Source: Lederbergia galactosidilytica
Lineage (GTDB): Bacteria > Bacillota > Bacilli > Bacillales > Bacillaceae_C
Reading direction: 5' to 3'
Length of the DNA: 64,000 bases
Assembly (NCBI RefSeq): GCF_017873565.1
Contig: NZ_JAGGKH010000003.1
Span: 1-64,000 of the forward strand
In this document: positions 17,267 to 26,221 of the stretch, one piece after another
How positions within the stretch are numbered: the first letter of the stretch is position 1
Layout: every line of letters begins with the position of its first letter
The notes under the pieces: generated by a model
Databases searched by the model: none
Told to the model about the DNA's origin: nothing
The model's input: only the letters and a program-made list of their open reading frames with translations
Position numbers and translations under genes: made by a program

Positions 17267-18370
17267 TTATGAAGCTTTTTTCTTCTTTCGATTCTTAAAA
17301 AATGCGATTAAAAGTAACAGAGAAGGAATGACTATTTGAAAGGGAAAATGTATATATAAGGAAGCGACAAATAAACCTTCTTTAAGGTGTTCAAGTGCAT
17401 TATTAGCTGTCACAATTGAAATGAAGATAACAATGAACCCATATGGAAGTGCTAATCTTGCAGGTTCGGGCAAATTAAATAGATCAGCAGTCCCAATAAT
17501 AGCAGCATAAAAATAAATAACTATTTTAAAAAATCCAAGAATGATGAGAGCGAGCATAAAAAAGATATCAAGACGTTCCAAAAACTCCGCTAATTCAATA
17601 GACTGAATTGTATTTAGGAGAGGGAATTGAGTTCGTTCCAATGTAGAAACACTCAAAACACTAATATTCACAACCATGCTAATCGTTAAATTAATTCCAC
17701 TTAAGGCAATCGCTAACAACCCGGCCGTTTTCGCCTTTTGGGGTTTGTTTAAATAGGGGAGAATCATTGAAAATGCAAAAATCTCGCCAAATGGAAAGAA
17801 TAAAACTTCGCCTGCTGCTACCTTTATAACAGGATATATCCCATTTTCTAAAATTGGCTTTAGGTTACTTAGGTGTATAAGGTCAGAAGAAATAATAAGA
17901 ATAAAACCGATAATAGCCAAAAAGTAAATAAAAGCAAAAAATAATTCTCCGCTTCTTGCGATGACCTCAACTCCTTTCCTTACAGTATATACAACAATGA
18001 TAATTAGTAAGAAATGGTTGATCACAATTGGCGTACTTGAATAACCAACCATTGTGAGCATTTCCCCGAGATCACGAAGAACTCTAGCCGCTAAATATAA
18101 AAAAAAGAGCATATAAAAAAGAGCAAGTATTCTTCCGGGAACTTTACCAATTATTTTTTGTACATAGGTTGTTGGTAATACATCTGGATAGTATCGATAA
18201 AGCCCATAATAAAGAAGAAATATGCAAAAACCACCTAACATGGCAATTAAGATGGCGATCCAGGCGTCTTGTTTCGCTTTAATTCCAATTGGGAATAGTA
18301 AAGCACTACCAAGTTCAAACATAATGATTAAAACAAAAAGCTGATAAGAACTAATTTTAGCTGGCTCCAT
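17267..18370 (-). CDS. Spore germinant receptor B subunit (GerAB/GerKB permease family)
   Basis: A 367-residue integral membrane protein with about ten membrane segments, related to APC-type amino acid transporters. It contains the family opening SSYQLFVLIIMFELGSALLFPIG. In receptor complexes it binds the nutrient germinant. The start ATG at 18370 follows AGAGGGGGG; a TTG at 18394 would be an alternative. Unusually it lies convergent to the A and C genes rather than in the same operon, although the physical order A-C-B is that of gerK. Confidence 0.9.
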   Translation of the reverse strand: MEPAKISSYQLFVLIIMFELGSALLFPIGIKAKQDAWIAILIAMLGGFCIFLLYYGLYRYYPDVLPTTYVQKIIGKVPGRILALFYMLFFLYLAARVLRDLGEMLTMVGYSSTPIVINHFLLIIIVVYTVRKGVEVIARSGELFFAFIYFLAIIGFILIISSDLIHLSNLKPILENGIYPVIKVAAGEVLFFPFGEIFAFSMILPYLNKPQKAKTAGLLAIALSGINLTISMVVNISVLSVSTLERTQFPLLNTIQSIELAEFLERLDIFFMLALIILGFFKIVIYFYAAIIGTADLFNLPEPARLALPYGFIVIFISIVTANNALEHLKEGLFVASLYIHFPFQIVIPSLLLLIAFFKNRKKKKAS

Positions 18371-18774
18371 GGATAGATCCCCCCTCTTTCGCAAATTCTA
18401 ATAAAGAATGTTTAAAAAGAGCTAAATTGCGAAACTCCTGTAATGCGGCAAGGAGTTTGATGCAACAGAGCTCATTGGATTGCGATTCCGCTGCTCAAAT
18501 ATGTTCCCAATGGGATACGCCCAATTGTAGGAGGATCGCAACCTCAAATCTTCTGTATATCCATGTGGAACTACCTAGTATTTGAACAGACTATAATTCG
18601 TAAAAGATAGTCGTTAGCAATTGACGTCAGTATCTTTAGTAAACTTAAGCCCTTTTAAATAAATCTTAATATGAGTTCATTCTTCGTTTTACCCATTTTG
18701 ATCCCTTTTTATAACTGAAAAGGGCCAAAGTAAAGAATACAGCAGGAACAAATTGTGAATGAAAGGAGCTATAC
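18371..18774. other. Divergent intergenic region between gerB and a small membrane protein gene
   Basis: About 400 bases. An imperfect stem is formed by GGATTGCGATTCC (near 18477) and GGAGGATCGCAACC (near 18530). No convincing promoter was recognised for either gene. Confidence 0.4.
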
Positions 18775-19005
18775 ATGAAAGTACTGGGGATTTTTATTCT
18801 CATGATAACTCTATTATCTGTTTTAACCATTTGCATGAATTTTACTTTTGGCCTCAATTTGAAGGAAGCCTTTCAACTGTGGGCCCGCCCCCTTTTATTA
18901 ATGCAAGGCGGTGAAAAGACTTTTTATATCCTCTATCCATTGGTCATCGTTCTATTACCAGTGCTTCGTTTTATAAAGAACAAGCGACAAGGGAAAAAGA
19001 CGTAG
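18775..19005 (+). CDS. Small two-TM protein, candidate germinant receptor D subunit
   Basis: A 76-residue protein with two membrane segments (about 4-24 and 48-65) joined by a short amphipathic loop, ending in a basic RFIKNKRQGKK tail. Good ribosome binding site AAAGGAG. Small two-TM D-subunit genes of about this size accompany several Bacillus germinant receptor loci, and this gene is adjacent to and divergent from gerB. Size, topology and position fit, but I cannot confirm by sequence similarity; it may be an unrelated membrane peptide. Confidence 0.55.
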   Translation: MKVLGIFILMITLLSVLTICMNFTFGLNLKEAFQLWARPLLLMQGGEKTFYILYPLVIVLLPVLRFIKNKRQGKKT

Positions 19006-19019
19006 TCATCCCTTGTCGC
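18984..19019 (+). terminator. Stop-codon-overlapping hairpin of the small membrane protein gene
   Basis: Perfect 10-bp inverted repeat GCGACAAGGG/CCCTTGTCGC enclosing the TAG stop codon at 19003-19005. No U-tract follows. The same GACAAGGG core recurs in the next hairpin at 19071-19116. Confidence 0.55.
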
Positions 19020-19070
19020 TGTTGTTCGCAGTTATTCTTTTAAAGATGTTTCCCGCTATAACAATTAAGA

Positions 19071-19116
19071 AAATGACAAGGGAGCAATATTCGTTGGACA
19101 TTATCCCTTGTCATTT
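19071..19116 (-). terminator. Stop-codon-overlapping terminator of the 19101-19559 gene
   Basis: Perfect 13-bp inverted repeat AAATGACAAGGGA/TCCCTTGTCATTT. In minus-strand direction it includes the TAA stop codon and ends with TTTTCTT. Confidence 0.65.
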
Positions 19117-19559
19117 TTCTTTGCGTAATAATTACATATTCTTTTTATGAAGAGTCCTACGATTACACCGGGTATGACACTGAGCATAGGAAGCCAGATG
19201 ATTCCAGGAATAAACGTTATTTTACTTGAGTAAATCGTACCAACAGTTACAAAATAGGCACAGAAAACAAAGGGCATAAAGGAATACGGTTCTTTCCCAC
19301 CCCCAGCATCTTTATAGGCATCCCACATGGCGAAAAAGTACAGACAGGGATAGAAAAGTAACCATTGGAAATTAACTTGTTCCATGGCCATATCCATGTC
19401 ACCATGAAAACTAGCGATAATGACATCATTGAAACGGGCTTTTACATTGACGACAAATTCTAGGGCAATCAACACAAGACCTTTTACATATTTTTTATTT
19501 AATAATTGTCCGAAACCGGGAAAGGCAATGCTCCAAAAAAGCTTTTCTTTTGCATCCAC
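19101..19559 (-). CDS. Conserved membrane protein of unknown function
   Basis: A 152-residue protein with about four membrane segments. The N-terminal motif FPGFGQLLNKKYVKGLVLI resembles the TM2-domain opening P-G-x-G-x-x-Y. The last residues are basic. It is encoded 6 bases behind the DUF3231 gene and so is probably co-transcribed with it. The function is not known, and the stop codon lies inside its terminator stem. Confidence 0.7.
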   Translation of the reverse strand: MDAKEKLFWSIAFPGFGQLLNKKYVKGLVLIALEFVVNVKARFNDVIIASFHGDMDMAMEQVNFQWLLFYPCLYFFAMWDAYKDAGGGKEPYSFMPFVFCAYFVTVGTIYSSKITFIPGIIWLPMLSVIPGVIVGLFIKRICNYYAKKNDKG

Positions 19560-19565
19560 ATTATT

Positions 19566-20570
19566 CTAGCCCTTTGTTAATTCTCTGCGGTCAGGTGCAG
19601 AGGGAGGCTTCTCGAACCAGCCATTATCAATCATTATATTTGCTCCATCCAGTGAATACTCCCCGGTTTCCACCATTAGACGACTATAAGCTGCGGATAG
19701 GTCTTTTCTTGCACTTCCACCGATACTTTGCCCATAGAAAACAATTCCTGCACTTTCTAAGAAGCTCGTGTGGTACATAAGAAGTTTATCTGAAAAAATA
19801 GGATCTGTTGTCGTCATAACCGTGAAATTTCCTGTAGCTGGTGCAGGAATATTACTTTCACTTAAAAACTTGACAAAGACTGCATTATGATGCTTGGAAA
19901 TCTCCGCACCCCTTGTCATATAATTTTGTACCTTTTTCGATTGTGCCACTTGGGCAAATCCAGTTAATAAGGCACCGCCAAGAGCATTTCGGTAAAGATT
20001 CATAAATAGTAATGAAATTTCTATACTTGTAAGTGGTCTTTGCTCTCCCATCCATCCTGCCAAAAAATGCCTCTTTTGCGCAAAATCAATTTGTTGCGGA
20101 TAGGGAATAGTGGGAGGACGTACATAAATACCTTTTTGGATCGAAAGGTCAGTTGTACGGTTAAATAATTCAGCAGATGATTGAAGGCAATGGGTAAAAT
20201 GTTCACGTAAACTTTTCCGAGTTGTATTAGGAAGAGCCATGCTATAGGTGTTTAACCCCATAATCCCAAGGTTTTGCACATAATGAAGAATAAGTTCATC
20301 GCTGTACAATCTAGGTGCCGAGGTATTTACATCTTGTTCTGAAAATGCCGCAGGAGTGGGAAGATCCTCCTCTCGAAAAATATTCTTATCGATATCGATA
20401 TGCTTTTTTGATAGCTCCAATCCATATTCAACACAAGCTTTAATTTCGGGATCTTCTACATGTTCGACAAAATAAGATAGCATACAGGTGGCTAAGGCAT
20501 CATTTGTGTAAGATTCAAATAAAATGCCTAATTCACTGGCTGTTAATTTCATATGGTCGTGGGTTGTCAT
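19566..20570 (-). CDS. DUF3231 family protein (two tandem domains)
   Basis: A 334-residue soluble, mostly helical protein made of two related halves (about 8-165 and 180-325). Each half begins with LTASELGILFESYTND or LTSIEISLLFMNLYRN and carries conserved His residues (KKHIDI, SKHHNA). This is the DUF3231 pattern found almost only in Bacillales, often linked to sporulation or spore coat-like four-helix proteins. Function unknown. A ribosome binding site AGGAGG precedes the start codon. Confidence 0.85.
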   Translation of the reverse strand: MTTHDHMKLTASELGILFESYTNDALATCMLSYFVEHVEDPEIKACVEYGLELSKKHIDIDKNIFREEDLPTPAAFSEQDVNTSAPRLYSDELILHYVQNLGIMGLNTYSMALPNTTRKSLREHFTHCLQSSAELFNRTTDLSIQKGIYVRPPTIPYPQQIDFAQKRHFLAGWMGEQRPLTSIEISLLFMNLYRNALGGALLTGFAQVAQSKKVQNYMTRGAEISKHHNAVFVKFLSESNIPAPATGNFTVMTTTDPIFSDKLLMYHTSFLESAGIVFYGQSIGGSARKDLSAAYSRLMVETGEYSLDGANIMIDNGWFEKPPSAPDRRELTKG

Positions 20571-21032
20571 GCATTTACCTCCTATTTAGATATAAGTAGG
20601 TATAGTGTTTCCTAAAATAGAATTTGTATAAGATTGTCGAGAAAATTTTAAGAAAATGTTTGAAATGTGAGGTGGTCGCAGCAAGAATGCTTTTTTCTAC
20701 AGTGAGAAAGGCAAGATTGGAGGAGCAGACGATACCTAAACCTATTGGTAGTAAATAGGGGTCCCTTTCATATAAATTTATCTTCTGCTTAAATGTCCTC
20801 GAAATTAGGTCTAATTTTGCCTTTTAAAAAAAGACCATTTTAAAGGTTGTGAACGCAACTGCAAAGTCTCCTCTTAGATTACCAGAATTTGCACATTTAG
20901 CGAAAAGGTCCCTTTTTGAAATGATAGAAGCTTATTGGCAATTTTCCCGGCTTCTTCTAAGCCGTGAAAGGAGCTAATGAACCCATCGTCTTCCTTACGA
21001 ATATAATGGCCCATAATGAGGAGGTTTATCCA
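20571..21032. other. Divergent intergenic region before the SDR gene
   Basis: Contains a small hairpin CGGCTT/AAGCCG at 20948-20964 and the GAGGAGG ribosome binding site at about 21018-21024. Open frames on both strands through 20870-21030 lack ribosome binding sites. No promoter was recognised. Confidence 0.4.
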
Positions 21033-21932
21033 ATGTTTCCAAATTATCCCTATTTTGGGTATCAAACAAAATGTAAAAATGAGCCAATCGCATTTCCACC
21101 GCAACACCAACCTGTACAACCCGGACTAGAATATTTAATGCACCCTCGTCCGATCTCTGAAAATCCTAATGAGCGCGGCTCCGAAAAATTAGCAAATAAA
21201 GTGGCTATCATTACGGGGGGAGATAGTGGTATTGGGCGCGCAATTGCTTATGCTTTTGTAAAAGCAGGAGCTAAAGTGGTGATTGTCTATTTGAATGAGC
21301 ATCGTGATGCGAAGGAAACAGAGCGAAGAATTTATGAGCTTGGTGGAGATTGTCTCCTGCTTTCTGGAGATTTAAAAGATGAGAAAATGTCTAATTATGT
21401 TGTTCAAAAGACAATAGAAGCCTTTGGGAAGATTGATATTTTGGTGAATAATCATGGGGTACAATATGTCCAAAAGAGCATTCTTGATATTACGAAAGAG
21501 CAACTTGAGTTCACATTCCAAACGAATGTTTTCGCATTCTTTTACATGATTAAAGCAGCTCTCCCCTTTATGAAGGCTGGTAGTTCGATTATTAATACGA
21601 CTTCGATTACAGCGTATGAAGGGCATAAAAAGCTGATTGATTATAGTGCAACAAAAGGTGCGATTGTGACATTAACACGATCTTTATCACTTTCCCTTGC
21701 CAATCAACAGATTCGCGTAAACGCGGTAGCGCCAGGGTCGGTTTGGACACCGTTAATTCCAGCTAGTTTTTCTGCCAAAGATATTATGAAATTTGGACTA
21801 GATGCGCCTATGAAAAGAGCAGGACAGCCTGTTGAGTTAGCACCTGCTTATGTTTACCTTGCTTCAGATGATGCAAGCTTCGTATCTGGGCAAGTCCTCC
21901 ATGTAAATGGGGGTGTAATGGTAAGTTCGTAA
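21033..21932 (+). CDS. SDR family oxidoreductase (YhdF/YdaD-like)
   Basis: A 299-residue NAD(P)-dependent oxidoreductase. An N-terminal Pro-rich extension of about 45 residues (MFPNYPYFGYQTK...) precedes the Rossmann fold: TGGDSGIG cofactor motif, NNHG in place of NNAG, catalytic Ser in NTTSITAYEG, Tyr and Lys in YSATKGA, and PGSVWTPLIP. The extended N-terminus is typical of general-stress SDRs such as YdaD. ATG 21033 is chosen because GAGGAGG lies 8 bases upstream; earlier starts have no ribosome binding site. Confidence 0.92.
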   Translation: MFPNYPYFGYQTKCKNEPIAFPPQHQPVQPGLEYLMHPRPISENPNERGSEKLANKVAIITGGDSGIGRAIAYAFVKAGAKVVIVYLNEHRDAKETERRIYELGGDCLLLSGDLKDEKMSNYVVQKTIEAFGKIDILVNNHGVQYVQKSILDITKEQLEFTFQTNVFAFFYMIKAALPFMKAGSSIINTTSITAYEGHKKLIDYSATKGAIVTLTRSLSLSLANQQIRVNAVAPGSVWTPLIPASFSAKDIMKFGLDAPMKRAGQPVELAPAYVYLASDDASFVSGQVLHVNGGVMVSS

Positions 21933-22398
21933 AGATAGGGATGTATATGTATCCGAAAAAAGATCTTTCTCAGATACATAATATCATCATGTAGAATGGT
22001 GGATGATATAACGCATTTTCCTATTGCTAGACCAAATAGCATATCCATCAGATATTCCTTGTTGGCTTATGCATTCCTTTGCCTATTTTCGAAGGAAAAT
22101 GTTTGGGATAAATATTTTGCGAAAGTGTTTGAAAGGCTTTTTATTCTATAAATACCATATAGGCATCCAAATGGTTTTTCACCTAACTTTTTTGGATGCC
22201 TATATTTAGTTTAAAGCTCGAGGTTTATTTTAGGTAAAAGATGGCATTGACTAAAATGTGAAAGATAATGACTGATTGATAATAGCGCTTTTTCAGAATC
22301 TTCTCCTTATCTTCTTCATTTATATATATAATATAAGAATGTCACTGATTGGAATAGCAAGTCAAGATCAAGAATTAATAAGATTAGAGGACACGTTT
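21933..22398. other. Intergenic region between SDR and MFS genes
   Basis: About 465 bases. It holds a strong inverted repeat at 22157-22205 and AT-rich sequence (TATATATATAATATAAG near 22320) that could contain a promoter for the MFS gene. No gene recognised. Confidence 0.45.
22157..22205 (+). terminator. Strong 15-bp hairpin, possibly terminator
   Basis: Perfect inverted repeat ATATAGGCATCCAAA/TTTGGATGCCTATAT with a 19-base loop. It lies 225 bases after the SDR gene and has only a weak T-run, so its role is uncertain. Confidence 0.45.
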
Positions 22399-23808
22399 AT
22401 GTCTAGTTATTCACAGAATGGTAGGGAGAGAATAGTGAAAAAGAATACAAAACAGAAATACGTTGTAGCTGCTTTATTAATTGCCACTTTCTTAACGGCT
22501 ATTGAGGGGACGATTGTAAGTACAGCGATGCCAAAAATTGTTGGTGATTTAGGTGGAAGCCATTTATATACTTGGGTGATATCGGTTTACTTGCTTGCAA
22601 CGGTCATTAGTACGCCGATTTTTGGGAAAATGGCTGATTTATATGGTAGGAAGCGAATGTTTACGATTGGAGTGCTCATTTTTTTGGTAGGTTCCGTGCT
22701 TTCTGGCTTGTCACAGTCAATGCATCAGCTTGTTGTCTACCGAATTATTCAAGGGTTGGGAGCTGGAGCATTAACGACGATCCCGATGACGATCATTGGC
22801 GATGTCTTTACATATGAAATGCGCGCAAAGATTCAGGGGTTAATTAGCAGTGTGTGGGGAATCTCAGGTATTCTAGGTCCATTAGTGGGGGGCTTTATCG
22901 TAGATTCTATTTCCTGGCACTGGATTTTCTTTATGAATCTTCCATTTGGAATCATTTCCTTAATTTTAATTGCCATCTCTTTACATGAACATATGGAAAA
23001 GAAGAAACGGACGATCGATTATGCAGGAATCTTAACTTTTGCAGTCTGTATGACTTCGTTTTTATATGCATTGAATCTTTGGAAAGAAGAGCGACAATTA
23101 ACCGGAAATATTATGATCATCTCTGCGCTTGCCTTGGTTAGTCTTCTTCTTTTTATCTGGATTGAATCAAAGGGAAAAGAACCAATGTTGCCGCTCTCTT
23201 TATTTAAAAACCAATTAATCGTTGTATCAAATATCGCAGGATTTTTAATTGGCTTTATATTGATTGCCGTGACCTTTTATATTCCGCTATGGGTTCAAGG
23301 TGTAACTGGCTTAAATGCTACCTTGTCTGGAATTGCCATGTTGCCGCAATCCTTAACCTGGCCATTAGGTGCTTTGCTAGTTGGAAAATGGGTGAGGAAA
23401 ATGGTGGTTGGGCAGATTGCTTTAGTTGGCATGGTCTTTATCATTATTGGATGTATCGGGATGAGCTTGTTGCAAACCGGCACAAGCTTACCCTGGATGA
23501 TGCTAATAACCGCTATTTTAGGACTTGGTTTCGGGTTATCAACCACTTTATTTACTGTGGTTGTACAATCTTCTGTTGGTTGGAATATGCGTGGTGCTGC
23601 TATGGGATCTAATAATTTATTTCGTACTTTAGGCCAAACTATTGGGATTGCCGTATCTGGTCTTTGGTTAAGTGATCAATTGCAGGGTGTCAAGTTAGAA
23701 GCAAGCTTGCATCAAGTCTTTATACTATTAATTGTATTAGCGGGGCTAGGCTTTGCTGTAACTGCGACGCTTTTAGGAGAAAAGGGGAGAGGATTATCAA
23801 CAGAATAA
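22399..23808 (+). CDS. DHA2 family MFS multidrug exporter (EmrB/QacA type, 14 TM)
   Basis: A 469-residue proton-coupled exporter with about 14 membrane segments. Motif A GKMADLYGRKR lies between TM2 and TM3; motif C-like GISGILGPLVGG is in TM5. FLTAIEGTIVSTAMPKIVGDLGG is the family TM1 motif D1. AGAGGA precedes ATG 22399; a GTG at 22435 after AGGGAGAG is an equally plausible start. Substrate unknown. A hairpin without U-tract follows. Confidence 0.9.
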   Translation: MSSYSQNGRERIVKKNTKQKYVVAALLIATFLTAIEGTIVSTAMPKIVGDLGGSHLYTWVISVYLLATVISTPIFGKMADLYGRKRMFTIGVLIFLVGSVLSGLSQSMHQLVVYRIIQGLGAGALTTIPMTIIGDVFTYEMRAKIQGLISSVWGISGILGPLVGGFIVDSISWHWIFFMNLPFGIISLILIAISLHEHMEKKKRTIDYAGILTFAVCMTSFLYALNLWKEERQLTGNIMIISALALVSLLLFIWIESKGKEPMLPLSLFKNQLIVVSNIAGFLIGFILIAVTFYIPLWVQGVTGLNATLSGIAMLPQSLTWPLGALLVGKWVRKMVVGQIALVGMVFIIIGCIGMSLLQTGTSLPWMMLITAILGLGFGLSTTLFTVVVQSSVGWNMRGAAMGSNNLFRTLGQTIGIAVSGLWLSDQLQGVKLEASLHQVFILLIVLAGLGFAVTATLLGEKGRGLSTE

Positions 23809-23884
23809 GTTTGTATTGTGCGATAAATAGCTCCTTGATCTAGCTAAGTTACTTTAAAGCTGGGAAGGTGGAATTCTAAAGTAA

Positions 23885-23907
23885 GGGTGATGGTTCGACC
23901 ATCACCC
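23885..23907 (+). terminator. Hairpin after the MFS gene
   Basis: Perfect 9-bp inverted repeat GGGTGATGG/CCATCACCC with loop TTCGA. The U-tract is missing, so termination strength is uncertain. Confidence 0.5.
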
Positions 23908-24009
23908 TCACTGGTTCAAAAAGACAAAGGGAAATAGCTCAACATCCTAGACAGTTATCCAATCAAAGGTTTACCCGATGCATCTTAAATGTTCTCCTTC
24001 GATTCGCTA

Positions 24010-25125
24010 TTATTCAATTGTGCCCGTACTCTTGACGGATGCCTTCACTTGAACATCAAATTTTACATTTGGATAAAGTTCCTTCCATTCCTCATTCGTA
24101 TCACGGTTATGGATTCTTGTGGCGCGATATCGGAGGCCAAATCCTAGTGGATCTGCATTCTCTTCCTGAAGCATCTTTAAAAATTCAATGGTGTTCTTTT
24201 TGGCTGTTTTGCTTGCAAGCTTGCTATAATGATCTAATTTTGATGCCGGCATATCTTCAAACGATTCCTCAATGATTCCTGCTAATTTAACTTTCATTTT
24301 GATAACAGGTGTTTCCCCTGATGTATCAATTTTATAATTTACATCAATCGAATCGATCGCTAAGAGAAAATGATTATCTTGATCTTTCACCCGAAGATCA
24401 TATTTATTTATTTCCTTTCCAAGTACATTATAGGATTTTGTATGTTTACTTGAGAGATGAAAATGTTTTCGATCATTTTTCAGGATGATGGATTTATTGA
24501 CCCTGACCTTTGTCTTTTTTTTGTTAGTCTGAATTACAGGCAAGACAGGGTCAATTCCTGGCTCAAACAAACCCCTTCGCAATTCAAATAGAAAAGTGGA
24601 AACAGTATAGGCGCTTTCTACACCATTTCTTGAAAAGAGATTTGTCAAAAGATTGGAGGCAGCCATTTCGGATACAGGCTCGGTTTTTAGAACATCTTCA
24701 GCTGTTGGTTGACCCACGGCTACCCAGGCTATCATTTGAATATCCCTTCTCCTAAAGATAAAGTCCATGACATCTTCTATATTATGATCTAACAGTTTTT
24801 CTCCTAGGAGGATAATTTGACTATGGCCAAAATCAGGTTCCTTATCAGCGTGCGTTTTTAGAAAACGGATGGCCCCCGCTAAGCTAGAATCTTCCCGTGA
24901 TAGGTAGCCATACTTATTGCCTGATGCTTCTTTAAGGGAGCCGGTAGGGATCGCCAACTTAAGGGTAACTCTATAAGGCTTTTCTTCATTACCTGTATAA
25001 TCAATTGCGATTCCTTGTACAAAAATTCTCTTATCAATATCTTTAAAACCACAGCTAGACAGGAATGGAGTAAGAGAAAATACAAAAAGAATAATCGGCA
25101 TATATGTTTTAGACAGTCTCTTCAT
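24010..25125 (-). CDS. Spore germinant receptor C subunit, Ger(x)C lipoprotein
   Basis: A 371-residue lipoprotein. The signal peptide ends in LSSC (Cys25), followed by GFKDIDKRIFVQGIAIDY, which aligns with the usual WDxREL...AIGID opening. It shares the fold and length of the GerC family. ATG 25125 follows GAAGGAGGG. The start overlaps the end of the B gene by 17 bases. It completes receptor 2, organised as an A-B-C operon on the minus strand. Confidence 0.92.
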   Translation of the reverse strand: MKRLSKTYMPIILFVFSLTPFLSSCGFKDIDKRIFVQGIAIDYTGNEEKPYRVTLKLAIPTGSLKEASGNKYGYLSREDSSLAGAIRFLKTHADKEPDFGHSQIILLGEKLLDHNIEDVMDFIFRRRDIQMIAWVAVGQPTAEDVLKTEPVSEMAASNLLTNLFSRNGVESAYTVSTFLFELRRGLFEPGIDPVLPVIQTNKKKTKVRVNKSIILKNDRKHFHLSSKHTKSYNVLGKEINKYDLRVKDQDNHFLLAIDSIDVNYKIDTSGETPVIKMKVKLAGIIEESFEDMPASKLDHYSKLASKTAKKNTIEFLKMLQEENADPLGFGLRYRATRIHNRDTNEEWKELYPNVKFDVQVKASVKSTGTIE

Positions 25126-26221
25126 GCTGTTTTGCCCTCCTTCGCACATACCAGAAAAGAATGAACATAAATAGAAAAAAAGGTGGAAGACAATTAAAGA
25201 AGTATTTTGTGTAGATTAATAACGTATATTCATTCAAATGGGTTGTTAGGAACAAGGTGACAATCCAAAAAAAACCTATATAAATAAATGGTGTAAGATT
25301 TGTTTTTTTCCAATTGAATTTCTCTAACCAAAAAATGTTCTTACACAGCTCTAATGCCACATGCCAATGGATAAGGAGACTTATAAATGTGACAGCTAGG
25401 AAAAACATAAAAAAAATAAACATCACTCTTTCGATTACACCAAACTTCATCCGCAACGTATCACTCGTTGTAATGCCAGGGTAAACAAGATGATCAATTT
25501 TTTCAAAGCCATTAAGCCCAATTGGGATCACATAGGTAGAAATAATAGTAAGACTACCAACAATCCCGATGACTAACATTGACTTCCAAGATAGCTGGAA
25601 TTTTACTTTTTTGAAAGCTCGATTAAAAACAATTAGATTAGCAATCCCAAGGAAACAATAAAGAGCCGCGGAAAAGACACTATAGCTTGGCCATCTATTA
25701 CTATACATTACTGCAACGCCAACATAATCCCACATGAAATTGGGGCTACTATACGCTTTAAAAAAGATAAAAGCAATTAGTGGAATGGAGAAAATAAGCA
25801 CTGTTTCGACGGTATATAAAACGCTCCTCGTGTGCATGAGAATCCCGTAAGAAATAAAGATTAAAAAAAGGCAGGCAATAAGGATAATCGACATGTCCGG
25901 TGTTAAGAACCGTTTGATCATAAAGGTAAAGGTGATTAAAGTAATTAATCCAGCCCCAAGCCAAGTAATACTTAGGAGACTTAAAATAGGTAGATAGATC
26001 CGTTTGGAAACATATTGCTTCAATAATTCTGACAGGTCCTTTCCTTGAAAGGAGTTAAAAAAACGAATAAACAGATAAACCGATAGCAATCCCGCTGGAA
26101 GGGAAAGAAGCAGAGAAAAAGAAGTGCCATTCTCTTTATTAAGGAAAAAGATCTTTGGCACAGCCGAAATCATATTGGCGATCAAATTGACAAATATGAG
26201 ATAGTAATAATAACGATTCAT
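25109..26221 (-). CDS. Spore germinant receptor B subunit (GerAB family)
   Basis: A 370-residue integral membrane protein with about ten membrane segments, of the spore germination branch of the APC superfamily. The N-terminus MNRYYYYLIFVNLIANMISAVPKIF is the first segment. It overlaps the A gene by 4 bases (ATGA) and the C gene by 17, showing tight translational coupling. It probably forms the germinant-binding subunit of receptor 2. Confidence 0.9.
   Translation of the reverse strand: MNRYYYYLIFVNLIANMISAVPKIFFLNKENGTSFSLLLSLPAGLLSVYLFIRFFNSFQGKDLSELLKQYVSKRIYLPILSLLSITWLGAGLITLITFTFMIKRFLTPDMSIILIACLFLIFISYGILMHTRSVLYTVETVLIFSIPLIAFIFFKAYSSPNFMWDYVGVAVMYSNRWPSYSVFSAALYCFLGIANLIVFNRAFKKVKFQLSWKSMLVIGIVGSLTIISTYVIPIGLNGFEKIDHLVYPGITTSDTLRMKFGVIERVMFIFFMFFLAVTFISLLIHWHVALELCKNIFWLEKFNWKKTNLTPFIYIGFFWIVTLFLTTHLNEYTLLIYTKYFFNCLPPFFLFMFILFWYVRRRAKQHEETV

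Noticed and set aside
20874-21119. 81-codon minus-strand frame over the SDR start
   Set aside because: No ribosome binding site and antisense to the better supported SDR gene.
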